Source: an uncultured Bacteroidota bacterium (lineage in GTDB: Bacteria > Bacteroidota > Bacteroidia > UKL13-3). From it: a DNA stretch of 53,972 nucleotides. The position numbers and the translations under genes are program-made. Shown here piece after piece: positions 27,974 to 37,953 of the stretch; position 1 is the first letter of the stretch, and every line of letters starts with the position of its first letter. The notes under the pieces were generated by a model that did not search any database, was not told where the DNA came from, and was given only the letters and a program-made list of their open reading frames with translations. The stretch lies in contig CAINMV010000012.1 in NCBI GenBank assembly GCA_903850915.1, positions 1 through 53,972 of the forward strand. The letters are read 5' to 3'.

Positions 27974-28007
27974 GTATAAAGTACAAGAATTATACACTGT
28001 TTTTTTT
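27974..28007 (+). terminator. Weak terminator candidate after the CBS gene
   Basis: A 6-bp AT-rich stem (27974-27979 with 27990-27995) with a 10-nt loop, followed by eight T at 28000-28007. It lies between convergent genes and has an A-run on the left, so it could work both ways. The stem is weak. Confidence 0.35.
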
Positions 28008-28041
28008 CCAGAGTCTGAGAAATAAATTTTAGTGCTTTACG

Positions 28042-28512
28042 TTATTTGTTTTCCCAAAATTGATCTTTCCAGATCTCTTCCGGCGCTTTATCTCCAACCT
28101 CTGTTTTAATAATTTCTAACTGCTCTTTTGTAGCTGTAGCTTGAATTAAATTGAAAAGCAAACGTTCTTCAAAGCGAACATGCGATTCTAGTTCTTTTTC
28201 GATGAGTTCTAAGTTTTCACGTATGTTATCTACACTTTCGAAAATAATTGTTAACCGACGATGATCTGCTAAGGCGCGCTGAATTAACTCGTTTTTGTAA
28301 TCTACAATTGGGAATAAATGATTCTCTTCTATTTTAAAATGGGGTTTTAAAATATTTTGAAAAAATGAATTGGTATATTCCTTAATTCGGCTAACATCTG
28401 TTTTGTTTTTTAGTCCAGTTCTAATTTTCCAGCATAATAGCAAAGCATCGTGGTGTTCGTGACTTAAAGGTTGAAGAGATTCATGTCTCTTAATTGGTTT
28501 TTTAGGATGCAT
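28042..28512 (-). CDS. Hemerythrin-domain protein
   Basis: Encodes 156 residues. The ligands of a hemerythrin HHE di-iron four-helix bundle are visible in order: SHEHHD (residues 17-22), HFKIEENHLFP, DHRRL and HVRFEERLLF. Such proteins bind oxygen or NO, or act in iron or redox sensing; the role here is unknown. It has no signal peptide. It is convergent with the CBS gene and has no operon partner. Confidence 0.88.
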   Translation of the reverse strand: MHPKKPIKRHESLQPLSHEHHDALLLCWKIRTGLKNKTDVSRIKEYTNSFFQNILKPHFKIEENHLFPIVDYKNELIQRALADHRRLTIIFESVDNIRENLELIEKELESHVRFEERLLFNLIQATATKEQLEIIKTEVGDKAPEEIWKDQFWENK

Positions 28513-28893
28513 AGCGAGTGATTAATTAGAAGTGAAGGCCTCGATAAATGAATGTTGCTAACGGTTATAGGCAGACGAGAAATAAAACCTTTAGTAGATG
28601 ATGATATTGACTAGATTAGCAAATGCATTAGCAACTAGCATCAAAGGTATTCAGCTTCTGATAGAAAACACCATTAATATTAATAAAGTGCCTAGAAACT
28701 TAAAAATAAATATCAAGTTTTATTTTTTTATTCGGGAAACAAGTTCTGAATATTTAAATTTTAAGCGTAAAATTCACTTTATTAGACGATTAATTTTCTT
28801 TTATTAATGAACTTTTGGCATTACAATTTTGTATGTAAAGGGAAGTCAACAAAAGAAGTTACGATGCAATAATAATAGCTATCTCAATGGTTT
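28513..28893. other. Gene-poor interval between murF and hemerythrin genes
   Basis: A 381-bp gap. The only open frame of note (69 codons on the plus strand, 28598-28807) has a composition of translated AT-rich DNA and no promoter or family signal. I see no RNA gene, repeat or terminator. Confidence 0.5.
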
Positions 28894-30168
28894 TTACTTT
28901 CCTATAAGTCGTTCCATCTTCATGCCTCTAGATCCTTTTATTAAAATTGTTTTGTTGTGGTAATTTTGTGAATTGAAATAATTTTGAAGCGCTTCAAATG
29001 TGTCGAATTGTCGAACAGCGTTTAATGCGGTGGCAGTAGAGAAGTGTTTGCCGCAAACTATGGCTTCTTCAAAATTATAATCGCCGATATAATTAATCAC
29101 GATTTGATGTTCATCGCGCGATTCATTACCTAACTCAAACATATCGCCCAAGATCACAATTTTATTTGACGATTCTAGCTTATCGAAGTTTTTTAAAGCA
29201 GCAATCATGCTTCCTGGATTTGCATTGTAGGCATCGAGTAGTACTTTGTTTTCGTTCCAATTTAGCCATTGGTGGCGCATATTTTGAGGGATATAAGACG
29301 CTATAGCTTCACCAATTTTTTCATCTTCAATATTAAATTCTTTACCAACCGCCAATGCAGTAAGTATATTGTTGAAATTGTAGGCGCCACTTAATACAGA
29401 ATGATAAATAAGTCCAGAAAGTTCGAATGCAATATCAGGTGAATCGTGCAATAAGCTTGCAACTGAATATTCACCTTCACCAGAATAGTAAATACAAGTG
29501 TTGTTTTTGCTGAATATTACAGTGTTTTCTTCGAATAAATTTACAAATGCTTTTCCCTTGTTTTTAAACAAATAATAGTATAGTTCTGTTTTCCCTTTTG
29601 CTACACCTTCCTCGCCGCCAAATCCTTCCAAATGCGCTTTACCTATGTTTGTAATTACCCCATATTTCGGTGATGCAATACTGCATAAAAGCTCAATTTC
29701 ATGACGGTGATTGGCGCCCATTTCGATAATGGCGTGGGTATGCTTTTCTTCTAGTTTTAATAGGGTTAAAGGTACACCAATATGGTTATTTAGGTTTCCT
29801 GCCGTGGCAAGTGTTTCATGCTTCTGTGAAAGCACTTTATAAATTAGCTCTTTGGTTGTTGTCTTTCCATTGCTTCCTGTAATAGCAATTACAATTGGAT
29901 TTATTTTTTGCCGATGATAATGTGCAAGCTCTTGTAACGTTTTGAGCACATCTTTCACTAAAATTGTTTTGTTATTGATGAAATAGTTTTCATCGTCTAT
30001 TATGGCATATCCTGCACCCTTTTCTAAAGCCTCGCTCGCAAATTTATTACCATTGAAACTGTCTCCTTTTAATGCAAAGAACAAACAACCTTCAGAAATT
30101 GTTCTGGTATCGGTGCAAACGATGGGGTTTTGTATAAATAGAAGGTATAAATCAGTTAAAAATATCAT
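28894..30168 (-). CDS. murF: UDP-N-acetylmuramoyl-tripeptide--D-alanyl-D-alanine ligase
   Basis: Encodes 424 residues. It adds D-Ala-D-Ala to the UDP-MurNAc-tripeptide, the last cytoplasmic step of peptidoglycan precursor synthesis. The Mur ligase P-loop is GSNGKTTTK (98-106). MurF-type segments VCTDTRTISEGCLFFALKG, HAIIEMGANHRHEIELL, NIGKAHLEGFG, DAYNANPGSM and LGDMFELG are all present. The start chosen is ATG 30168 (MIFLTDLYLLF), because a longer frame would overlap the upstream M61 peptidase gene. It lies 31 nt after that gene on the same strand. Confidence 0.93.
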   Translation of the reverse strand: MIFLTDLYLLFIQNPIVCTDTRTISEGCLFFALKGDSFNGNKFASEALEKGAGYAIIDDENYFINNKTILVKDVLKTLQELAHYHRQKINPIVIAITGSNGKTTTKELIYKVLSQKHETLATAGNLNNHIGVPLTLLKLEEKHTHAIIEMGANHRHEIELLCSIASPKYGVITNIGKAHLEGFGGEEGVAKGKTELYYYLFKNKGKAFVNLFEENTVIFSKNNTCIYYSGEGEYSVASLLHDSPDIAFELSGLIYHSVLSGAYNFNNILTALAVGKEFNIEDEKIGEAIASYIPQNMRHQWLNWNENKVLLDAYNANPGSMIAALKNFDKLESSNKIVILGDMFELGNESRDEHQIVINYIGDYNFEEAIVCGKHFSTATALNAVRQFDTFEALQNYFNSQNYHNKTILIKGSRGMKMERLIGK

Positions 30169-30199
30169 GCGTTTTGAAAATTTAAAATATCTATATTCC

Positions 30200-31924
30200 T
30201 TATTTACGTGAAGTTTTGGCCCATTTGTTGAAATTTCGAATTGCAAAAGGCGTTGCATTTAGGTCAAGCTCTAATGCGTAATTCATAAAATACTCCTTTT
30301 TTTGCTTAATTGAATATTGATGTTGCTTTCCATTCCGCAAAATTTCAATATCATGCAAGTGTTCACCATTTAAAAGTGAATTGGCTTCATCTAAACTTAT
30401 GACATTTACTCCATTAATGGCGTAAATAATATCATCTTTGGCAATGCCTTGTTTGTATGCCTCACTATTTGGTGCCATCTGAGCTATTATTATTTGAAGG
30501 TCTTTTTGGTTGGCCATAATTCCATAATCGCTGGAAAGGGCGTTTATTTTGTTTCTTCGAATTTTTAATCCGAGAAGCTTTAATGCCGCATCTATATGTC
30601 TTTCTATCTGCCCTTTTCCATGAATAATTTCATTAAAATACCAATCGTAACGATGTCCGGTAAGATTCTCAATACAGGCTTTCCAAATTTCCTCATCGTA
30701 ACCGTAGCCTTTTTTATAATAGTCAAGGTAAAGACTACGTAGCATATCATCCATGCAAAATTCGGCATTTGTTTGGTTAATGCAATGAGCATCGAGAATG
30801 AGTGCAGCCAATAATCCTTCCGAATATATATTTACTTTTCTATCTGGAATTCCAATGCTATAGCCATCGAGCCAGGTGTCGGTGCTACTATCTGCTAAGC
30901 TATGGTGGTAACGGCCATAATTATTGAAGTGTTTGTTGAGATGGGCATTTACTTCAATAAGGTATTGTGCCATTGAATAAAGACCGCTTCGCAACAAAAC
31001 CAGATCTCCATAATATGTTGTAATGCCTTCATAAACATAACCCAAAGAGGAGTAGTTCTCATGTTCGAAGTTATAGGGCAACATCGATTTAGGGCGAATT
31101 CGTTTTACATTCCAAAGGTGAAATAGCTCATGACTACACAAGCCGATAAAATCGTTATATAAGGCAGCGTCCATTAGCTTTTGTCCAGGCCCAAGTGCAT
31201 TCACTGAGCTATTGCAATGCTCTACTCCATGATGAAAGTTGTAGGGTAACATTTGCATTAGAAAATGATAATCTTGACACTCACAATCTCCAAATATCAT
31301 AATCTGCTCTTTCGTGAAAACCTCGAAATCGCTCAAAATCTTTGATTCATTAAGGCTTACATCGCCCTGAAACCAAATGTGAAAGTTGGAGTTTGCTATA
31401 TTATATTGTAGGTGCTTTATTGATGCGGAAGCTATTAGAGGGCTATCGGCCAAGGTATCGAAATTGGGCGCAATGAACGTGTTTTTGGAAGTTGAGATTA
31501 ATTGCGTTGCAATTTGGTAATCGGAAGGGATGATAAATTGAATTTGTATTTCTTCATCAATTCTATCTTTCAGAAAAAGAAAGCAATTTACGGGGTTTAA
31601 ATAAAGTTGGTTCTCATCGAGGTAGCTTGAACCAGCATTAAGCACTGCGGCATAATATCGATATCTAATTGTAATTTTCTGATTGCCTTTTGTTTCAATT
31701 TGCCAAAGGTCTTTGCCCATTTTTTTGCATTTCAGAGGCTGCTGCTCTTGGTCGAACACACACACATTTTGTATGTTTTGTGCGAAATTGCCAATTTCAT
31801 AGCGTCCAGGCCGCCAACAGGCTAGGTTCACATTAAGCAAATTTTCGATGTTGCCATCAATATAAAAAGCAAAATCCACAAAATGATGCTGTGGAAGAGA
31901 ATATGTAACTTCAAATTTTAGCAT
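30200..31924 (-). CDS. M61-family metallopeptidase with PDZ domain
   Basis: Encodes 574 residues. The zinc motif HELFH (265-269) with the third ligand E299 (GYVYEGITTYYGDL) and the family segment WNVKRIRP identify an M61 glycyl-aminopeptidase-type enzyme. A PDZ domain follows at about 470-545 (QIIIAQMAPNSEAYKQGIAKDD). No signal peptide is visible, so it may act in the cytoplasm, unlike some secreted homologues. It probably forms a two-gene unit with murF. The function in cells is not established for this family. Confidence 0.9.
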   Translation of the reverse strand: MLKFEVTYSLPQHHFVDFAFYIDGNIENLLNVNLACWRPGRYEIGNFAQNIQNVCVFDQEQQPLKCKKMGKDLWQIETKGNQKITIRYRYYAAVLNAGSSYLDENQLYLNPVNCFLFLKDRIDEEIQIQFIIPSDYQIATQLISTSKNTFIAPNFDTLADSPLIASASIKHLQYNIANSNFHIWFQGDVSLNESKILSDFEVFTKEQIMIFGDCECQDYHFLMQMLPYNFHHGVEHCNSSVNALGPGQKLMDAALYNDFIGLCSHELFHLWNVKRIRPKSMLPYNFEHENYSSLGYVYEGITTYYGDLVLLRSGLYSMAQYLIEVNAHLNKHFNNYGRYHHSLADSSTDTWLDGYSIGIPDRKVNIYSEGLLAALILDAHCINQTNAEFCMDDMLRSLYLDYYKKGYGYDEEIWKACIENLTGHRYDWYFNEIIHGKGQIERHIDAALKLLGLKIRRNKINALSSDYGIMANQKDLQIIIAQMAPNSEAYKQGIAKDDIIYAINGVNVISLDEANSLLNGEHLHDIEILRNGKQHQYSIKQKKEYFMNYALELDLNATPFAIRNFNKWAKTSRK

Positions 31925-32050
31925 AACTTCTTAACATGCAATCTTATAAAAAAAAACCTACAAATGGGGTATTTTCTTTTTTTTGTTTTGTTCAGCTTTT
32001 CATACAGTTTAATATTTCTAAACAGAAACCTTTTAATTAAATTCGAATGT

Positions 32051-32058
32051 TATCTTTG
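32051..32058 (+). promoter_or_regulatory. -7 box of the PBP1A gene
   Basis: TATCTTTG ends 14 nt before ATG 32073, so the predicted leader is only about 8-10 nt, too short for a Shine-Dalgarno site. No clear -33 box. Confidence 0.6.
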
Positions 32059-32072
32059 CAATAGACACAATT

Positions 32073-34268
32073 ATGGCATCAAAGTTCTCTTTACCCCCTT
32101 TCAGTCCCACCAGATTTTTAAAATTCTTTTGGTATTGTGTTTTTTCTGGGATACTAGCTGTATTTCTAATGCTCCTGATAATAAGTTGGGGATGGTTTGG
32201 CAAATTACCTTCTACCAAAGAACTTGAAGATCCAACGCCTTCTTTGGCTACAGAGGTTTATGCCGATGATTCAACGACGGTTTTGGGCCGTTTTTATATT
32301 GAAAATCGAAGTAACTCTAATCATAGAGATATAAGTCAATATGTATATGACGCACTTATAGCTACCGAAGATGTGCGTTTTGAAGATCATTCAGGTATTG
32401 ATGCAAGGCGATTAGTTTCAGCAGCGGTATATTTGGGTAAAAATGGTGGTGCTTCCACTATTACTCAGCAATTGGCTAAAAATCTTTTCAAGACGCGCCA
32501 TAATTCAAATTTAGTAGCTACAATATGGGCAAAGCTAAAAGAATGGGTACTCTGTGTTCGCCTCGAACGCCTTTATACCAAAGAGGAAATTATTACGATG
32601 TATCTAAATACGGTTCAGTTTCAAGGCAACGCCTATGGAATAAAAACAGCTTCGAAAGTTTTTTTCAATAAAAGTCCGGATAAGTTAAATTTACAAGAAT
32701 CGGCTACGCTAGTTGGTTTACTTAAGGCCATAGGAACTTTTAATCCCATAAGCAATCCAGAGAAATCTAAAAACAGGAGGAACACAGTACTTGAGCAAAT
32801 GCAGAAATATGATTATCTAAAACCGGAAGTTTGCGATTCGGTGAAGAAGATGCCGATTGAAACTAACTACAGCTCTGAGAGTCATACCCAAGGGCAGGCG
32901 ACCTATTTTCGAGAATATTTACGTGATTATTTAAATAAATGGTGTAATGAAAATGGCTACAATTTATATCGTGATGGTTTGAAAATTTACACGACTATAA
33001 ATGCAAAAATGCAGCAATATGCCGAAGATGCGGTATTAAAGCACATGAAGACCTTGCAAGCTGAATTTCACACTATCTACAAGAAGAACGTACCTTGGAA
33101 GAAAACGCCAGAAAGTGTTAATACAGCCATGTTAAGAACTGACCGTTATCTTAATTTGAAAAAGGCAAATGCCACTGATGATGAGATTTATGATGCTTTT
33201 TACACGCCTGTGAAAATGAAAATATTTACATGGGACGGAGAGAAGGATACCACCCTCACACCCATGGATTCTATAAAGCATTATTTGTATTATCTAAATT
33301 GTGGATTTATGAGTATGAATCCCAAAACAGGTTTTATTAAAGCTTGGGTTGGTGGTATCAATTACAAATATTTCCAAGTTGATCACGTTGCCACGCAGCG
33401 TCAGCCCGGTTCTACCTTCAAGCCTTTTACATACGCCTATGCAATAGATAATGGCATTCCACCATGTACCTCATTTCCTAATGTGCCTCCTGTGTTTAAA
33501 GGGTATGAAAGCTGGCAGCCTAGAAATGCGGATGGAAGTTACGGAGGCAGTTTTAGCATGCGGGTTGGCTATGCGCTCTCAGTGAATTGTATCGCGGCTC
33601 AGGTTTTAAGTCAATTTAACGAGCAAGGTCCACAAGGTGTTATCGACTTATGCAGAAAAATGGGAATAAAAAGTGATTTGAAGCCATATCCTACAATTTG
33701 TCTTGGCGTTTTTGATGTTTCGGTTTTTGAAATGGTAGGAGCCTATGGCACATTTGCCAATCAAGGTGTTTGGACGGAGCCTATTTTTATTAATAAAATA
33801 GAAGACAAGAATGGAAATGTATTGCAAGAGTTTTCACCTCGAACTGTTGAGGCTATGGGTGCTGATAAAGCCTATGTTATGCTCGATTTGATGAAGGGAT
33901 GTGTGAACATGGGAACTGGTATTGAAGTTAGAACTCGATTTGGAATTAACACTCCAATAGCCGCAAAAACAGGTACTACAAGCAATTATGCCGATGGCTG
34001 GTTTATTGGTATTACACCTGATCTGGTTAGTGGTGGTTGGGTTGGAAATGATGATCGTTCGATACATTTTCCTGATATCGCCCATGGCTGTGGTGGGCAC
34101 ATGGCATTGCCGATTTGGGCTTATTACATGCAAAAAGTTTATGCAGATAGGAGTTTAAACATTAGCAAAGGAGATTTTGAATATCCAAAAACGGAGATTA
34201 AAGTGGATATGAACTGTTCTAATAATGATGACAACGAAACATATCGCGATTTCTTAATCGGATTTTAA
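32073..34268 (+). CDS. Class A penicillin-binding protein (PBP1A-type)
   Basis: Encodes 731 residues. A single N-terminal membrane segment (about 18-41) anchors it to the inner membrane. The GT51 transglycosylase domain has the catalytic Glu in TEDVRFEDHSGID (E99) and GGASTITQQLAKNLF. The transpeptidase domain has SxxK as GSTFK (S447, K450), SVN and KTGTTSNYADGWF. It builds and crosslinks peptidoglycan. Related genes in the window: murF about 1.9 kb upstream on the other strand. Confidence 0.95.
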   Translation: MASKFSLPPFSPTRFLKFFWYCVFSGILAVFLMLLIISWGWFGKLPSTKELEDPTPSLATEVYADDSTTVLGRFYIENRSNSNHRDISQYVYDALIATEDVRFEDHSGIDARRLVSAAVYLGKNGGASTITQQLAKNLFKTRHNSNLVATIWAKLKEWVLCVRLERLYTKEEIITMYLNTVQFQGNAYGIKTASKVFFNKSPDKLNLQESATLVGLLKAIGTFNPISNPEKSKNRRNTVLEQMQKYDYLKPEVCDSVKKMPIETNYSSESHTQGQATYFREYLRDYLNKWCNENGYNLYRDGLKIYTTINAKMQQYAEDAVLKHMKTLQAEFHTIYKKNVPWKKTPESVNTAMLRTDRYLNLKKANATDDEIYDAFYTPVKMKIFTWDGEKDTTLTPMDSIKHYLYYLNCGFMSMNPKTGFIKAWVGGINYKYFQVDHVATQRQPGSTFKPFTYAYAIDNGIPPCTSFPNVPPVFKGYESWQPRNADGSYGGSFSMRVGYALSVNCIAAQVLSQFNEQGPQGVIDLCRKMGIKSDLKPYPTICLGVFDVSVFEMVGAYGTFANQGVWTEPIFINKIEDKNGNVLQEFSPRTVEAMGADKAYVMLDLMKGCVNMGTGIEVRTRFGINTPIAAKTGTTSNYADGWFIGITPDLVSGGWVGNDDRSIHFPDIAHGCGGHMALPIWAYYMQKVYADRSLNISKGDFEYPKTEIKVDMNCSNNDDNETYRDFLIGF

Positions 34269-34336
34269 TTCATTTTTAATGTTAAGTTCCAGTGCTACGC
34301 CATATTGGTGAAAGCTATTACAGATGAAAAAAAATT

Positions 34337-35467
34337 ATGAGTAAGAAAATTGTTTTAGTAGGTAGCGCTTATCCACTTCGGGGAGGATTAGCAACGTTTA
34401 ATGAAAGGTTGATGCGTGAGTTTAATAACGAAGGTTGTGAAACTCATATTGAGACTTTTTCGCTACAATATCCTGAATTTTTATTTCCTGGTAAAACCCA
34501 ATATAGCACTGATGTTCCGCCTCAAGACTTGAAAATTGAGGTTTCAGTAAATAGCATTAATCCATTAAATTGGATTAAAGTTGGTCTTAAAATTAGAAAA
34601 CAAAAACCAGAGTTGCTCTTGTTTAAATATTGGACGCCTTTTATGGCTCCGTGTTTTGGTACAATTATACATTTTGCAAAGAATAGTAAAACTCAAGTCG
34701 TTATTGTTTGTGACAATATCATTCCTCATGAAAAGCATTTTTTTGACGACTTCTTAAATCGTTTTATTCTTACAAAAGTAGATGCCTTTATTTGTATGTC
34801 GGCTAGCGTAAAGGAAGATTTATTGAAATATTTACCCAACGCAAAAAATATATTAACGCCGCATCCAGTATATGATAATTTCGGCGCTGCTGTTCACCAA
34901 GAAAACGCTCGAGCTAAATTTGGTTTGAACGCATCCGATAAGGTAATTCTATTCTTCGGTTTTATTAGACAATACAAAGGCCTCGATATTTTGTTGCACG
35001 CCTTAAATGATTCACGTATTAAGGCGATGAACATTAAAGCAATTGTTGCCGGTGAATATTATGAGGATGCTGCGCCTTATCGAGCATTGATTAAGGAGTT
35101 TAAGCTAGAAGAACGATTGATTATAAAGGATGATTTCATTGCCAATGATGAGGTTAAAGAATATTTTAGCGCCGCAGATATTATTGTTCAACCTTACAAA
35201 AGTGCAACACAGAGTGGAATATCTCAAATATGTTACCACTTCGAGAAGCCTATGATTGTAACCAATGTTGGAGGCTTGCCCGAAATTGTTCCTCATATGC
35301 AGTGCGGTTATGTATGCGAAGTTGATTCGAAATCTATTTCTGATGCTATTGTTGATTTCTTTGAACACAACAATCGCCCTGAATTTCTTTCATACCTGCG
35401 AGAGGAAAAGAAAAAATATAGTTGGTCGCGCATGACGGAAGCTATATTAAAATTAGCGCATCTCTAA
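34337..35467 (+). CDS. GT4-family glycosyltransferase
   Basis: Encodes 376 residues of GT-B fold. The N-terminal domain opens VLVGSAYPLRGGLATFNERL (sugar-acceptor side). The C-terminal Rossmann domain contains FFGFIRQYKGLDILLHAL and the GT4 E-x7-E-like region IVQPYKSATQSGISQICYHFEKPMI. It transfers sugars to lipid or glycan acceptors; the substrate is unknown. It lies 68 nt after the PBP1A gene and may be co-transcribed. A 6-codon open frame (ATG 34324) overlaps its start codon, of doubtful meaning. Confidence 0.88.
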   Translation: MSKKIVLVGSAYPLRGGLATFNERLMREFNNEGCETHIETFSLQYPEFLFPGKTQYSTDVPPQDLKIEVSVNSINPLNWIKVGLKIRKQKPELLLFKYWTPFMAPCFGTIIHFAKNSKTQVVIVCDNIIPHEKHFFDDFLNRFILTKVDAFICMSASVKEDLLKYLPNAKNILTPHPVYDNFGAAVHQENARAKFGLNASDKVILFFGFIRQYKGLDILLHALNDSRIKAMNIKAIVAGEYYEDAAPYRALIKEFKLEERLIIKDDFIANDEVKEYFSAADIIVQPYKSATQSGISQICYHFEKPMIVTNVGGLPEIVPHMQCGYVCEVDSKSISDAIVDFFEHNNRPEFLSYLREEKKKYSWSRMTEAILKLAHL

Positions 35468-35503
35468 TTGGTCACCCAAATTTAATTTATAAAGAAATAT
35501 TAA

Positions 35504-36832
35504 TTGTATAACGTCACCACTACACCCGAATTTGAAGTTCTTTTTCAAGCCTATCAGTCACCGCTTCAAAAGATGGAGCGGGCAGGTGACATACTATTCG
35601 TAACTGGTAAGGCTGGAACAGGGAAGTCGACTCTCTTGCGTCTTTATACGATGCTTCATCCTACAGATACCATTGTTTTAGCACCTACCGGAATAGCTGC
35701 AATAAACTGCGGAGGGGTAACTATTCATTCGTTCTTTGGATTTCCATTTCGTCCATTAATAATAGCTGATGAAGAAATCAAAAAATATGGCAAGAGCCAT
35801 CCCAAAAACAAATTAATAAATAATGCCAGTACTTTTATCATTGATGAGATCTCCATGGTACGTGCCGACATTCTAGATGCTATTGATTATTCGTTACGTA
35901 TAAACACGGGTAACTTAAATATACCTTTCGGTGGAAAGCGTATGATTTTTATTGGCGATATGTTTCAGCTGGAACCTGTTGTCCAAAATAATATCGTTGA
36001 GAAGTTAATGTTTACTGATTTTTATACGTCTCCATATTTTTTTAGTGCCAAGGTTTTTGAAAATGTAAAGCTAGAAATGATTGAGCTGATAAAAGTTTAC
36101 CGTCAGCAAGACTCCTATTTCATTGGCATACTCGACAACATACGAACCCAAGAGATGGAAGTAGAGGATTTATTTAATTTAAATCAACAGCAGTTGCCTG
36201 AATTAGCGGAATTAGATCCTTATACCATTACACTAACCACCACAAACGCTAGTGCACAATTAATAAACGATAAGCAATTGCTGCAACTTGATCCGCCAGA
36301 GTATACATACAAAGCTTTAGTTAGTGGTGAGATAAATAAAAACCATGTTAGTGCTGACGAAAATCTTAGATTACGCCTAGGAGCTCAAGTGGTATTTTTA
36401 AAAAATGACGCTAATCGAAGATGGGTTAATGGCTCTATAGGAAAGGTTTCGTATTGCGATTCTTCGCAAATAAAAGTTTTATTTGAAGATGGTACAGAAC
36501 ATGATGTTCTTCCAGCTGATTGGGAAAATAATTTATACCGTTGGGATGATACAAAGAAGAGAGTGGCAACCGAAACAATAGGTACTTTTAAACAATTTCC
36601 ATTAAAACCTGCATGGGCCATAACTATTCATAAAAGTCAAGGGCTAACCTTCGACCGCTTGCGCATCGATTTAGGTAAAGGCACTTTCGCCCATGGCCAG
36701 CTTTATGTTGCTTTAAGCAGAGCACGAACACTAGAGGGTATAAAACTTACACGTCCTGTTCGCTATAATGATATCATTGTCGATCAGCGTATTATTGACT
36801 TTATGATGGAGATGCGAAGAAATAAAGTTTAA
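35504..36832 (+). CDS. Pif1/RecD-like helicase (SF1B)
   Basis: Encodes 442 residues. Walker A is GKAGTGKST (35-43), followed by LAPTGIAAINCGGVTIHSFFGFP (motif Ia, Pif1-type), Walker B IIDEISMVRADILDAID, GDMFQLEPV (motif III), and the C-terminal TIHKSQGLTFDRL and LYVALSRARTLEGI motifs. This is the compact Bacteroidota Pif1-like helicase. The start used is TTG 35504, since no ATG lies between the stop and the first conserved residues. A start at residue 24 (MERAGDIL) is less likely because it would remove a conserved lead-in. Convergent with the EamA gene, 2 nt apart. Confidence 0.9.
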   Translation: MYNVTTTPEFEVLFQAYQSPLQKMERAGDILFVTGKAGTGKSTLLRLYTMLHPTDTIVLAPTGIAAINCGGVTIHSFFGFPFRPLIIADEEIKKYGKSHPKNKLINNASTFIIDEISMVRADILDAIDYSLRINTGNLNIPFGGKRMIFIGDMFQLEPVVQNNIVEKLMFTDFYTSPYFFSAKVFENVKLEMIELIKVYRQQDSYFIGILDNIRTQEMEVEDLFNLNQQQLPELAELDPYTITLTTTNASAQLINDKQLLQLDPPEYTYKALVSGEINKNHVSADENLRLRLGAQVVFLKNDANRRWVNGSIGKVSYCDSSQIKVLFEDGTEHDVLPADWENNLYRWDDTKKRVATETIGTFKQFPLKPAWAITIHKSQGLTFDRLRIDLGKGTFAHGQLYVALSRARTLEGIKLTRPVRYNDIIVDQRIIDFMMEMRRNKV

Positions 36833-36834
36833 TG

Positions 36835-37731
36835 TTAATCTGATTTTCTTACCAAATAAACTCCAAATAGAATAAAAGACAAGCAAAAAAGAGATTGCGT
36901 AGCAATGGTTTCGCCAATGATAAGTGCAATTATTATGGTTACAAATGGCATTATGTAGGTTACCATCGAAGCAAAGCTAGCACTGCTAATTTTCACTAAT
37001 TGGTAAAATAAAACATTAGAAAGTGCGGTGTTTAATACCCCTAAGGCAACTGCAAACCAAACATGTCGTTCATCCCATTGTATTAGCGAAAATGAAGCAT
37101 GTCCAATGCTAATGTCAATACCATACCAAAGCAATGCAGTATAACAAATTCCAATACCTAAGGTTGATACAGTGCCAATATACAAGGAGGGTATGTCCTT
37201 CATATATTTATCAACGATATTAATATTAAGGCCATACATCATGGTTGCAGCTACAATCAAGAGACTAAGCTCTAAATGATGTAAACTAATATTGCCTTTT
37301 GAGATAAACAATAGTAAAATTCCAGCGAAACCAGAAAGAACTCCAAGCGTTCGTTGAGTGCTGCTTTTTTTACCAAAGAACAATACCCCAAGTAATAATA
37401 CCCATAGTGGAGTCAACGAATTTAGAATGCCACCCAAATTGGTGTCCAAACCTTGTAATGCCAAACAAAAAAGAATTGCAGGGAAGCCATTGCCTAAAAA
37501 TCCTGAAATCATTAGCAATCCAATTTTATTCTTCGGAACTTTACTGAGATGCCAAAGACTCCATGGCAGCAAAGCGATTCCAGCAAAGGCGATACGCATA
37601 GATGCCATCTGCAAAGGGCTGTAAACCTCCATTCCAGCCTTCATAAAAAAGTAACTACATCCCCAAAGAAGGGTAAGAATTGCGAAAAGAGTCCAAACCC
37701 AGAATTTACTAATAAACATTGTTTTATGCAT
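36835..37731 (-). CDS. EamA-family (DMT superfamily) transporter
   Basis: Encodes 298 residues with ten hydrophobic segments arranged as two EamA halves. Family features include LWGCSYFFMKAG at the N-terminus, FNSLTPLWVLLLGVLFF and the second-half YIMPFVTIIIALIIGETI. It is a drug/metabolite-type exporter or importer; the substrate is unknown. A -7 box TATCTTTG lies on the minus strand at 37801-37808, so it has a leader of about 64 nt. It is divergent from the C25-like T9SS gene. Confidence 0.88.
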   Translation of the reverse strand: MHKTMFISKFWVWTLFAILTLLWGCSYFFMKAGMEVYSPLQMASMRIAFAGIALLPWSLWHLSKVPKNKIGLLMISGFLGNGFPAILFCLALQGLDTNLGGILNSLTPLWVLLLGVLFFGKKSSTQRTLGVLSGFAGILLLFISKGNISLHHLELSLLIVAATMMYGLNINIVDKYMKDIPSLYIGTVSTLGIGICYTALLWYGIDISIGHASFSLIQWDERHVWFAVALGVLNTALSNVLFYQLVKISSASFASMVTYIMPFVTIIIALIIGETIATQSLFCLSFILFGVYLVRKSD

Positions 37732-37800
37732 TTTTTACTTTCACGAGAGGCTTTTTTTAAACATTGATATTACTTGTTTTGCACTACAAAAACTAGGTAA

Positions 37801-37808
37801 CAAAGATA
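37801..37808 (-). promoter_or_regulatory. -7 box of the EamA transporter gene
   Basis: TATCTTTG on the minus strand, a full consensus match, about 70 nt before ATG 37731. No -33 box is evident. Confidence 0.45.
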
Positions 37809-37953
37809 CTCCGCTTGTTTCTTTTGAATTTGAATTATTTGCACATTTGTGGATTATAACATCCGTATTTGTTTTAATGTGCTCATAAAAAAACATCTTT
37901 TTATATGGTTTTTGGTTTGACATTCGCTTAATTTGAAGAAATACCGTTTTATC

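Noticed and set aside
28598-28807. A 69-codon frame between hemerythrin and murF genes
   Set aside because: Composition fits translated AT-rich intergenic DNA, and there is no adjoining promoter or recognisable motif.
34324-34344. Six-codon upstream frame overlapping the GT4 gene start
   Set aside because: Such a short overlap occurs easily in an A-rich start region, and nothing else supports regulation.
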